Part shown: one piece after another, positions 26,262-33,939 of the stretch
How the letters are laid out: each line of letters starts with the position of its first letter
How positions within the stretch are numbered: position 1 is the stretch's first letter
Source: JBFWVR01 sp050246635
GTDB lineage: Bacteria > Acidobacteriota > Vicinamibacteria > Vicinamibacterales > UBA2999
DNA length: 64,000 nucleotides
Direction: 5' to 3'
Assembly (NCBI GenBank): GCA_050246635.1
Contig: JBFWVR010000005.1
Coordinates: 403,874-467,873, forward strand
Translations under genes and position numbers: made by a program
Notes under the pieces: generated by a model
Databases searched by the model: none
The model's input: only the letters and a program-made list of their open reading frames with translations
Told to the model about the DNA's origin: nothing

Positions 26262-28478
26262 ATGCCTGCGCACCTCGGCTCCCGATCTCCAGGTTTCCAC
26301 CGATGCGCCCCCGGATTGCTCTGGGGGCCGTTGCTGTGCGTGCTGGTGCTGCTGTGCCTGGGGATGTCAGAGGCGGCGGCGGCCCAGGCCGGTGGTCCTT
26401 CGGCCGGCCTCGTGGTGTCCGTCACGAGCGGGCGTGGCCTGCCGGTCGTCGGCGCCCGCGTCGAGACCGGCGGCGTCGTTACGGAGACGGGCGCCGACGG
26501 CGTGGCCCGACTCGAGGTGCCGGCGGGAACCGTGACGGTGCTGGTCACCGCGGAGGGTTACGTACCGGTCGGTGCGTCCCTCGAGGCCACCGGCGGGCAG
26601 ACCGCATCGCTCGATGTCGTGCTCGTGTCCCCGGTGCGTACGGAAGAGGAGGTCATCGTCTCCGCGACGCGCACGGAAGGACGGCTGGACGATCAGCCCA
26701 CGCGCGTCGAGGTGCTCGGGCGCGAGGAGATCGAGGAGAAGATGCTCATGACGCCCGGTGACATCGTCATGATGCTCAACGAGATGGGTGGGCTTCGCGT
26801 GCAGGCGACGGCGCCGTCGCTGGGCGCGGCCTCGGTGCGGATCCAGGGAATGCCTGGCCGTTACACCCGCTTTCTCGCGGACGGGCTGCCGCTCTTCGGC
26901 CAGCAGGTCGGCGGCCTCGGGCTGCTCCAGATTCCGCCGATGGATCTCGGACAGGTGGAGGTCATCAAGGGTGTCGCGTCGGCGCTGTACGGCGCCGGCG
27001 CGATGGGCGGCGTCGTCAACCTGCTGTCGCGGCGCCCAGGGCCGGAGGCGGTGCGCGAGGTCCTCGTCAACCAGTCGACGGCCGGGGCCACCGACGCGGT
27101 CGCCTTCCTGTCGGGAGCGGGCGGACAGGGATGGAGCGCGACGCTGCTCGCGAGCGGGCACCGGCAGTCGGCCACCGATCGGGACGGCGACGGCTGGGCC
27201 GACCTCGCCCACTACCAGCGGGCTGTCGTCCGGCCACGGGCGTTCTGGGAAGACGCGGGAGGCCGGTCGCTGTACCTGACGGCCGGCGTGACGGTCGAAG
27301 ACCGGGTCGGCGGTACGGTGCCTGGTGCACGCCTCGCCGCGACGGGGCTGCCATACCGCGAGGCCCTCGACACGCGCCGGCTGGACCTGGGGGCCTCGGG
27401 CCAGGCCATCCTGGCCTCGGGCCACGTGGTCACGATGCGCACGGCGGCGGCGTGGCAGGCGCACACGCACCAGTTCGGCGAGGTCGGCGAGCGCGACCGC
27501 CACGACACGTTCTTCGGTGAAGTGGCGGTGCGCGGAGCCGCGGGCCGCCACACGTGGGTGGCGGGTGCCGCCCTCGAGCGAGACGGTTACGACGCGACCG
27601 ACCTGCCGCGCTTCAACTACGCCTTCTGGGTGCCAGGGATCTTCCTGCAGGACGACGTCACGCTCGCCCCGTGGGTGTCCTTGTCGCTGAGCGGCCGCGT
27701 CGACGTGCACAGCGAGTACGGCGCGTTCGCCAGCCCGCGTGTGTCCGCCCTCGTGCGGCAGGGTGGCTGGACCAGCCGCGTGTCGGTCGGCCGCGGCTTC
27801 TTCGGCCCGACGCCGCTCGTCGAAGAGACCGAGGCCGCCGGTCTCAGTCGCCTCTCGATCGCGGGACCGCTCGAGCCGGAGGCGGGGACAAGCGTCTCCA
27901 TCGACCTGACGCGCGTCCTCGGGCCGGCCTCGCTGACCGCGACGGCGTTCGCCGCTCGCGTGGCCCACCCGGTGCGCGTGCGGCGCGATGACGCGTTCGT
28001 CCTGCGCAACCTGGACACGCCCGCGACGACTGCCGGCGTGGAGCTGCTGGGGACTTGGCGCCAGGCGCCGTACGTGGTGACAGGCACCTATACCTACGTC
28101 AATGCCCGCGAACGGGAAGGGGGGCGCCTGGTGGAGACCGCGCTCACGCCGCGGCACAGCGCCGGCATCGTGGGGATGGCCGAGTCGGAGGAGGTCGGGC
28201 GGATCGGCGTCGAGCTCTACTTCACTGGCGCCCAGCGGCTGGAGGCCAATCCGCGCCGCGCCCGTTCGGAGGCCTATGTCGTTGTCGGCCTGCTCGCGGA
28301 ACGTCGCTTCGGGCGCTGGAGCCTGTTCGTGAACGCCGAGAACCTGACGGACGTACGACAGAGCGACTGGGAGCCGCTGCTTCGCGCGGAGCGTGCGATC
28401 GATGGCCGCTGGACGGTGGACGCCTGGGCGCCCCTCGATGGACGCGTCATCAACGGGGGCATTCGCGTCGGCTTCTGA
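26262..28478 (+). CDS. TonB-dependent outer-membrane receptor, probably metal-linked
   Basis: The 738-residue protein has a signal peptide (LLWGPLLCVLVLLCLG, then AAAAQ) and a carboxypeptidase-regulatory-like Ig domain (about 45-120; VVSVTSGRGLPVVGARVET). A plug domain follows (EEVIVSATRTEGRLDDQPTR, VRIQGMPGRYTRFLADGLPL, GQVEVIKGVASALYGAGAMG), then a barrel ending in the terminal Phe (INGGIRVGF). The EEVIVSATR segment may act as the TonB box. The first ATG sits where a MerR-controlled transcript would begin, and no ribosome-binding site precedes it, so it may be leaderless. Control by a ZntR/CadR-like regulator suggests transport of, or response to, a divalent metal. The substrate itself is unknown. 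Confidence 0.88.
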   Translation: MPAHLGSRSPGFHRCAPGLLWGPLLCVLVLLCLGMSEAAAAQAGGPSAGLVVSVTSGRGLPVVGARVETGGVVTETGADGVARLEVPAGTVTVLVTAEGYVPVGASLEATGGQTASLDVVLVSPVRTEEEVIVSATRTEGRLDDQPTRVEVLGREEIEEKMLMTPGDIVMMLNEMGGLRVQATAPSLGAASVRIQGMPGRYTRFLADGLPLFGQQVGGLGLLQIPPMDLGQVEVIKGVASALYGAGAMGGVVNLLSRRPGPEAVREVLVNQSTAGATDAVAFLSGAGGQGWSATLLASGHRQSATDRDGDGWADLAHYQRAVVRPRAFWEDAGGRSLYLTAGVTVEDRVGGTVPGARLAATGLPYREALDTRRLDLGASGQAILASGHVVTMRTAAAWQAHTHQFGEVGERDRHDTFFGEVAVRGAAGRHTWVAGAALERDGYDATDLPRFNYAFWVPGIFLQDDVTLAPWVSLSLSGRVDVHSEYGAFASPRVSALVRQGGWTSRVSVGRGFFGPTPLVEETEAAGLSRLSIAGPLEPEAGTSVSIDLTRVLGPASLTATAFAARVAHPVRVRRDDAFVLRNLDTPATTAGVELLGTWRQAPYVVTGTYTYVNAREREGGRLVETALTPRHSAGIVGMAESEEVGRIGVELYFTGAQRLEANPRRARSEAYVVVGLLAERRFGRWSLFVNAENLTDVRQSDWEPLLRAERAIDGRWTVDAWAPLDGRVINGGIRVGF

Positions 28479-28564
28479 GCGGCCCTGTCGGCACACCCGG
28501 CGTCCTGCTGGTGGCGGTCCGGCTTCGCGTCGCAGTCCTCACGCGCTGCCGGAGCCCTTCATCC

Positions 28565-28858
28565 TCAGCGCGGCAATCCCTTCGCCGTGACGCTGGTCCA
28601 GCCGTTGCGCAGGAGTTCCTCGCGGCGCTCGTCGGCGTGAAGGCGCAGCTCCGAGCCCGGCGTCGCATCCGACCGGAAGAGGCGCGACCAGACGAGGGTC
28701 AGCAGGTCGGAACCCGGAGAGGACATCAGGAGCCGGAGTTCCGTGCCGTGTGGCCTCGTCCGGGCACGGGCTTCCGCGTGCGCGGATCCGTTGCCGAGAT
28801 GCCACAGCACCTCTTCGGTGTTCGTGGGCGATGCGGTGGAGCCGGAGTCGAAGTGCAT
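28565..28858 (-). CDS. Hypothetical small protein
   Basis: From an ATG at 28858 the frame gives 97 residues without signal peptide or membrane helix. The middle (GTELRLLMSSPGSDLLTLVWSRLFRS) and the end (ADERREELLRNGW) look protein-like and resemble small proteins of unknown function in related genomes that end with a Glu/Arg helix and Gly-Trp. No clear ribosome-binding site precedes the ATG. A longer start at 29032 is open but its extra residues have shadow-like composition. It may be expressed at low level or be a remnant. Confidence 0.4.
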   Translation of the reverse strand: MHFDSGSTASPTNTEEVLWHLGNGSAHAEARARTRPHGTELRLLMSSPGSDLLTLVWSRLFRSDATPGSELRLHADERREELLRNGWTSVTAKGLPR

Positions 28859-29164
28859 GGTTGGGAATCGCTGATCCAAAGGTGCCCCATTCTGCGCTGC
28901 CGCCGTTGGAGGGTCCACCCCTAACTGCGGGCTCGTCGACACCTGTGTGCAAATGTCAGCCTGCTTGTCACGATCCCCGGCGCCGCGTGAGCGATTCGCC
29001 CATGGGTCTCGAGACAACGGGCGACCGTCCACCAGCGGGGCAGGTTCGGCTGCGCCGCCGCGCCCGGGCGTACCCGCGCGCCGGGTGCTCGACCTGCGAT
29101 GTCCACTTGGAGGTCAGGGCCGATGGGGGACGGCCAGGGGGGCGCGGGAGAATTCGGAAAAACG
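28859..29164. other. Gene-free stretch before tRNA-Thr
   Basis: About 300 bases with no convincing gene. The only feature is an A-run at 29158-29162, which reads as a T-run after the CCA end of the tRNA on the minus strand and probably ends its transcription. Confidence 0.5.
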
Positions 29165-29240
29165 TGGAGCCGGCGGTCGGACTCGAACCGACGACCTGCT
29201 GATTACGAATCAGCTGCTCTACCAACTGAGCTACGCCGGC
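29165..29240 (-). tRNA. tRNA-Thr (anticodon CGU)
   Basis: On the minus strand the sequence folds as a standard 76-base tRNA with CCA encoded. The acceptor stem is GCCGGCG/CGCCGGC, the D-arm GCTCAGTTGGTAGAGC, and the anticodon arm GCTGA-TTCGTAA-TCAGC with anticodon CGT. The T-arm is GTCGG-TTCGAGT-CCGAC. It reads ACG, a common Thr codon in this GC-rich genome. TTTTT follows two bases after CCA. Confidence 0.97.
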
Positions 29241-29443
29241 CTGGCTCTCTGACGGCGCGCAGGGCGCGCGCAGACCACCGATACTAGCACACTCCAGCCC
29301 GGCCGGGGCGACGGCTCGCCGGGGCGCCCCTTCTTGATACCGTCTTCCTGATTCTCCATTCTCCTCTCGCGCCCGTGGAGGGAGCCAGCTCCGCAGAAGT
29401 GATACAGTGAGGCCCGCAATCCTCCAAGCGGAGACACGACTTC

Positions 29444-31261
29444 ATGGCTGCGGAACCTCGCCTCCAGCGGCCCCGGCATCGGTCCATCCGGTGGCGGCTG
29501 CCGGTGCTCATCTGTGTGCTCATGCTCGCGGCCGTCGCGGCCTTTGGCTGGGCCGCGTACGGCGCCGTCGAGCAGGTCCTGCTCACGGCCGGCCGCACCC
29601 GCGTGGCCAACGTCGCCCAGCAGGTGGGACAGCTCCTCGACAACGCGATCGTGACGCGCCTCGAGGAGAGCCGGCGCCTTGCGAGCCGGCCGGGCGTCGC
29701 GACCGTCTTCGCCGAGCAGACACCCGAGACCCTCGCCCGGGCCGCCCAGTCGCTCGACACCTATCTCGGGGCCAGCCCCCAGACGATCAGCGTGGCCCTC
29801 TGGTCCGCCGACGGCCGCAAGCTCGTCGAGCGGCCCGAGCTCTCGCGCGGCACCGACTCGCTGGCGCAGGACAGCCCGCCGGCCGCGGCCGGTGTCGGGG
29901 CCATTTACGAGACGGATGGCATCGCCTACTACGACGTCGCCGTGCGGGCGCCCCTCGAGGAAGACGGCGGGCCTGGTGGGTTTCTCGTCACGCGCCGCCG
30001 CACCGCCACGGCTGGCGCCGGGGAGGCGCTGCGGGGCCTGATGGGAGGCAACACCACCCTGGCGATCGGCACGGCCGAGACCGGCGTGTGGACCAACCAC
30101 TCGGAGGTCATCCCCGCCCCGGCATTGCCCGCCGTCGATGGCGCCATCGACTTCGCTGATCCGCGCACCGGCGAGACCGAGATTGGCGTCGCCCGGCGCG
30201 TCGGCGACTCGCCGTGGACGATGTGGCTGTACACGCCACGGTCGGCCATCCTCGCGCCCGCCCGGCAGTTCCTGCTCGGGATGATCCCGTTGACGCTGCT
30301 CATCGTGGGGCTCGGCGCCGTGATCGCGTGGGTCACGGCGGGCCAGATCCTCAGCCCCCTGACGGAGCTCACGGCCACCGCCCGCGGCGTGTCGCAGGGC
30401 GACCTGTCGCGCCGGGTCGACGCCAGCCGGCAGGACGAGTTCGGGGTCGTGGGCGAGGCGTTCAACACCATGCTGGCGCGTGTGCAGGCCAGCCACGACG
30501 AGCTCGACGCCCGGGTGCACGAGCGGACCCGCGACCTGCGCGAGGCGCTGGCGACCCTCGAGCAGACCCAGGCCGAGCTCGTGCGGCGCGAGAAGCTCGC
30601 CATGCTCGGGCAGCTCGCGAGCAGCGTCGGCCACGAGCTGCGCAACCCGCTGGGCGTGATGACCAACGCGGTGTACGTGCTCGAGATGGTGCAGCCCGGC
30701 GCGCCCGACCAGGTGCGCGAGTACTACGGGCTGCTGCGGGCCCAGATCGGGCTCGCCGAGAAGATCATCAGCGACCTCCTCGACTTCGGCCGCATCAAGC
30801 CCCCGCAGCGGGAGGCCGTGGCCCTCCGGACCATCGTCGACGAGCAACTGGCCCGCGCGGGTGATGCCGCCGACATCGAGGTGATACGTGATTTCCCGGA
30901 GCCGCTGCCACGGGCGTTCGTCGACCGGTTCCAGGTGGGACAGATCGTCCTGAACCTGATCGTCAACGCGATGCAGGCGATGGAGGGCCGCCCCGGCGCG
31001 CGGTTGACGCTCAGGGGCGTCGCCGAGGGTGACGGGCTCCGGCTGGAGGTCTCCGACACCGGCCCGGGCGTCGCGCCCGAGCACCGCGAGAAGATCTTCG
31101 AGGCGCTCTTCACGACCAAAGCCCGGGGCATCGGCCTCGGCCTGGCGGTGTCCGCCGGCCTGGCCGAGGCCAACGGCGGCGCGTTGCGCCTCGGCGCCGG
31201 GGGCCCCGGCGCGACGTTCGTGCTGTCGCTCCCGAGCGAACAGGCCGTGCCCCTCGCATGA
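29444..31261 (+). CDS. Membrane sensor histidine kinase (sensor-HAMP-HisKA-HATPase)
   Basis: The 605-residue kinase has TM1 at about 16-40, a periplasmic sensor region (40-275, Cache-like, with VALWSADGRKLV), and TM2 at about 280-305. HAMP follows (ILSPLTELTATARGVSQGDLSRRV), then a coiled coil. The HisKA phosphoacceptor is the His of SVGHELRNPLG near residue 397. The HATPase has VLNLIVNAMQAM (N box), VSDTGPGVAP (G1) and GIGLGLAVSAGLAEANGG (G2). It overlaps the next gene by ATGA, so kinase and regulator are co-translated. The signal is unknown. Confidence 0.92.
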   Translation: MAAEPRLQRPRHRSIRWRLPVLICVLMLAAVAAFGWAAYGAVEQVLLTAGRTRVANVAQQVGQLLDNAIVTRLEESRRLASRPGVATVFAEQTPETLARAAQSLDTYLGASPQTISVALWSADGRKLVERPELSRGTDSLAQDSPPAAAGVGAIYETDGIAYYDVAVRAPLEEDGGPGGFLVTRRRTATAGAGEALRGLMGGNTTLAIGTAETGVWTNHSEVIPAPALPAVDGAIDFADPRTGETEIGVARRVGDSPWTMWLYTPRSAILAPARQFLLGMIPLTLLIVGLGAVIAWVTAGQILSPLTELTATARGVSQGDLSRRVDASRQDEFGVVGEAFNTMLARVQASHDELDARVHERTRDLREALATLEQTQAELVRREKLAMLGQLASSVGHELRNPLGVMTNAVYVLEMVQPGAPDQVREYYGLLRAQIGLAEKIISDLLDFGRIKPPQREAVALRTIVDEQLARAGDAADIEVIRDFPEPLPRAFVDRFQVGQIVLNLIVNAMQAMEGRPGARLTLRGVAEGDGLRLEVSDTGPGVAPEHREKIFEALFTTKARGIGLGLAVSAGLAEANGGALRLGAGGPGATFVLSLPSEQAVPLA

Positions 31262-31983
31262 AGGGCACCGTCCTCGTCGTCGACGACGACCGGCAGATGG
31301 TGAGGACCCTCTCGGCGGTCCTCAACCTGCACGGATGGGAGGTCGTCGGCGCCTACAGCGGGGAGGAGGCCCTCGAGGTCTTCGACCGCCAGCCCTTCGA
31401 CGCCGTGGTGATGGACGTGCGGATGCCGGGCATCAGCGGCGTCGAGGCGTTCCGCGAGATCCACGCACGGCAGCCGGGTGTGCCCGTGATCCTGATGACG
31501 GCCTACGCTGCGCAGGAGCTGCTCGCCCAGGCGCAGCAGGAGGGTGCGCTGCGGATCCTGTCGAAGCCCGTGCCCCTGCCGGCGCTCACGGAGCTGCTCG
31601 AGGACGTCGCGGGCCGGCAGCAGACGGTGCTGCTGGTGGATCGCGACAAGGCCGGACTGACCGAGCTGGCCCGGACGCTGGAGGAGGCAGGACGCCGCGT
31701 CGTCGAAGCGGAGACGCTACCGGACGCGCTGGCGCTGCTCGAGCGGCGCGAGCCCGGGGCGGTGGTCCTCGACCTGAACCTCGGCGAGATGCACCCGGCC
31801 GACGCCGTCCTGGCCATTCGTCATGTCAGTCCCGCGGTCGCCCTGATCCTCGCGACCCTGCACCGCGAGCAGCTCGCGCGCACGCTGGATCGGCTGCCGC
31901 CAGGCACGGTGTACGCGACGCTGGTGAAGCCGTTCCCGCCGAACGAGCTCGTGGAGCTGCTGGATCGCCTGATCCCGCCCTGA
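31258..31983 (+). CDS. Response regulator made of two receiver domains, no output domain
   Basis: The 241-residue protein has a first receiver (1-118) with DDD at 9-11, phosphoacceptor Asp53 (VVMDVRMPG), a Thr in LMTAY and Lys103 (SKPV). A second receiver (122-241) has VDRD, Asp172 (VVLDLNLGEM), an unusual ILATLHRE in place of the Thr/Ser strand, and LVKPF. No DNA-binding or enzymatic domain follows. It is probably a phosphorelay or scaffold protein partnered with the overlapping kinase gene. The second receiver has lost part of its switch and may be a weak or regulatory acceptor. Confidence 0.88.
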   Translation: MKGTVLVVDDDRQMVRTLSAVLNLHGWEVVGAYSGEEALEVFDRQPFDAVVMDVRMPGISGVEAFREIHARQPGVPVILMTAYAAQELLAQAQQEGALRILSKPVPLPALTELLEDVAGRQQTVLLVDRDKAGLTELARTLEEAGRRVVEAETLPDALALLERREPGAVVLDLNLGEMHPADAVLAIRHVSPAVALILATLHREQLARTLDRLPPGTVYATLVKPFPPNELVELLDRLIPP

Positions 31984-32013
31984 TGCCCACGCGGCGTCCC
32001 AACGCACAACCAG

Positions 32014-32045
32014 AGGCCGGATTCCCGAGCGGGAATCCGGCCTTT
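32014..32045. terminator. Intrinsic terminator shared by convergent genes
   Basis: Thirteen-base perfect arms, AGGCCGGATTCCC and GGGAATCCGGCCT, flank a GAGC loop, with TTT following. It lies 30 bases after the response-regulator stop and 33 bases from the end of the convergent catalase gene. Confidence 0.85.
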
Positions 32046-32077
32046 GGTCGTCCTGGGCCTCCGGCGATCCGGCCAGG

Positions 32078-32830
32078 CTACTTGCGTGCCCGGTGGCGGC
32101 CGCCATCGCCGGCGCCGTTGCCGCCCAGGCCCTTGAACGCCGGTGCTTCCACGAACTCCCAGTCGCCGCCCTCGTTCCACGGGCCGCGTGCGTCTTCGCC
32201 CGACTCGCCGTCGCCGGTGGAGTCGTTGAAGAACTGGTTCACGAGCCCGGGGGTGGGGTCGATCTCGCCAATCACGAAGGGGCCCTTGTCCATCGACTCG
32301 AGCGCGGCGCTGAACGCCTTCATGTGGGTGATCTCGCGGGTCATCAGGAATTGCAGTGCGTCCTTCGTGCCCGCATCGTCGGTGAAGTTGATCAGCCGCT
32401 CGTAGACGATTTTCGCGCGGGCCTCGGCGGCGATGTTGCTGCGCAGGTCCACGTCGAGCTCGCCGGTGATCTTCAGGTAGTCGGCGGTCCAGGCGCTGCC
32501 CTGCGAGTTGTACAGGTTCACCCCGCCGCCGCCCGCCACCGCAATCAACGGGTCCGCCTCCGCCGCGGACCGCGATGCCTTGAGCGGCTTCAGGTGCATG
32601 CGCGCCAGCGTCCCGACGATCTCGAGGTGGCTGAGCTCCTCGGTGCCGATGTCCATCAACAGGTCCTTGCGGGCGGGATCTTCGCAGTTGAGTCCCTGCA
32701 CCGAGTACTGCATGGCCGCGGCGAGCTCGCCGTTCGCGCCGCCGAACTGCTCGAGCAGCATGTTGCCGAAGCGGGGATCCGCTTCGCCGACCCGGACGGT
32801 GTACATCAGCTTCTTCACGTGGTGATACAT
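32078..32830 (-). CDS. Manganese (non-heme) catalase
   Basis: The 250-residue protein matches di-manganese catalases. Ligand residues are seen as Glu35 (GANGELAAAMQY), Glu65 and His68 (GTEELSHLEIVG), a Glu in NIAAEARAKIVYE and a His in TREITHMKAF. After the four-helix bundle comes a Gly/Asp-rich tail ending in basic residues. It converts hydrogen peroxide to water and oxygen in the cytoplasm. The ATG at 32830 has GGAGG 4-5 bases upstream; the longer frame to 33190 overlaps egtD and is not coding. Its position beside the ergothioneine genes makes an antioxidant group. Confidence 0.93.
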   Translation of the reverse strand: MYHHVKKLMYTVRVGEADPRFGNMLLEQFGGANGELAAAMQYSVQGLNCEDPARKDLLMDIGTEELSHLEIVGTLARMHLKPLKASRSAAEADPLIAVAGGGGVNLYNSQGSAWTADYLKITGELDVDLRSNIAAEARAKIVYERLINFTDDAGTKDALQFLMTREITHMKAFSAALESMDKGPFVIGEIDPTPGLVNQFFNDSTGDGESGEDARGPWNEGGDWEFVEAPAFKGLGGNGAGDGGRHRARK

Positions 32831-32946
32831 GGTGCCTCCGGCCTGCTGGGTAGCAAGCGGTGGGCCATGCCGATGCGGGCGGGGATGCGCTCCCCGCGCA
32901 CCGGGCACGTGTGTCGCCAGAGTCGCCGGGAGTCGGTCGGCGCGCG

Positions 32947-33939
32947 TCAGCGGGCGCGCGCCATCACCAGCATGAAGCGACCGGGGTCGGCGACCCACCG
33001 GTGTACGGCGTCGAAGCCGGCCTCGGCCAGCGCGCCTTCGAAGGCACCGACTTCGTACTTGTAGGAGCTCTCGGTCCAGATTGTCTCGCCGGGCGCCATG
33101 TCGAACGACACCCCGGCGGCCGGCACGTCGATCGACTGCGCCACCAGGCTGACGAGATGCATCTCGACGCGCGAGGCCTCGGCGTTCCACACCGCGCGGT
33201 GGGCGAAGCGGGTGATGTCGAAGGTGGCGTCGAGCTCGCGGTTCAGGTGGACGAGGAGGTTCTTGTTGAAGGCGGCCGTCACGCCGAGCGGATCGTCGTA
33301 CGCGAGCTGCAGCTCGCGCTCCGGCTTCACCAGGTCGGCCCCGATCAGCATCACGTCGCCCACGCGCAGCGCCGCCCGGGCCTCGTGCAGGAAGCGGCGG
33401 GCGCCCGCCGGGTCGAAGTTCCCGATGTTCGATCCCAGGAACAGCACGAGCGCCTGATCGCTGGCCGCCCGGTGGCGGACCGCATCGACGAGCCCCGCTT
33501 CGTACGTGCGCTGGTGCGAGAGCGTGCGCACCCCCGGGACCTCCGACAGCCGGTGCGCCGCGTTCTGGAGCGCCAGCGCGGAGACGTCCACGAGGTGGAC
33601 GTCACGCCGCCCCGACGGCGGCAGCACGCCCGCCCGCAGCAGCAACTCCAGCTTCTCGCCGTTGCCCGGCCCGAGCTCCACGACGAGCGGCGGGGCGCCG
33701 GCGAGTCGGAGGATGTCGGCCCGGTGCGTCGCGAGCAGCCCGCGCTCCGCGCGGGTCACCGGATACCAGGGGAGTTGACAGATGGCGTCGAAGAGCGCCG
33801 AGCCCAGGGGATCGTACAGCGCCCGCGACGGGAGCTGGCGCGGCGTCGCCTCGAGGTACCGCCGCACGTCCGCGGCGAGCGCCGCGCGCGCGTCGGCCTC
33901 GTGATCGGTCCGCCGGGCGAGGCCGGTCACGCGGCTCAT
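32947..33939 (-). CDS. egtD: L-histidine N-alpha-methyltransferase
   Basis: The 330-residue protein is an EgtD. It has the LYDPLGSALFDAICQLPWYPVTRAE entry region, the SAM motif VVELGPGNGEKLELLL, FLGSNIGNFDP, the substrate-binding AYDDPLGVTAAFNKNLLVHLNRELDA block, and the end EGALAEAGFDAVHRW...FMLVMARA. EgtD trimethylates histidine to hercynine, the first step to ergothioneine. Its start overlaps egtB's stop (ATGA), so the two enzymes are translated together. No egtC or egtE is in the window, and they may be replaced or located elsewhere. Confidence 0.93.
   Translation of the reverse strand: MSRVTGLARRTDHEADARAALAADVRRYLEATPRQLPSRALYDPLGSALFDAICQLPWYPVTRAERGLLATHRADILRLAGAPPLVVELGPGNGEKLELLLRAGVLPPSGRRDVHLVDVSALALQNAAHRLSEVPGVRTLSHQRTYEAGLVDAVRHRAASDQALVLFLGSNIGNFDPAGARRFLHEARAALRVGDVMLIGADLVKPERELQLAYDDPLGVTAAFNKNLLVHLNRELDATFDITRFAHRAVWNAEASRVEMHLVSLVAQSIDVPAAGVSFDMAPGETIWTESSYKYEVGAFEGALAEAGFDAVHRWVADPGRFMLVMARAR

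Noticed and set aside
26367..28496. 709-codon frame antisense to the TonB receptor
   Set aside because: Composition is Arg/His/Ala-rich and the receptor frame on the plus strand has clear domains; open only because of third-position GC.
29165..29240. Integration site for a mobile island at tRNA-Thr
   Set aside because: No integrase, no direct repeat of the tRNA 3' end and no change in gene character on either side were seen.
28947..29252. Plus-strand frame with the peptide GGRTRTDDLLITNQLLYQLS
   Set aside because: This is the well-known spurious translation of the antisense of a tRNA gene; the bases form tRNA-Thr on the minus strand.
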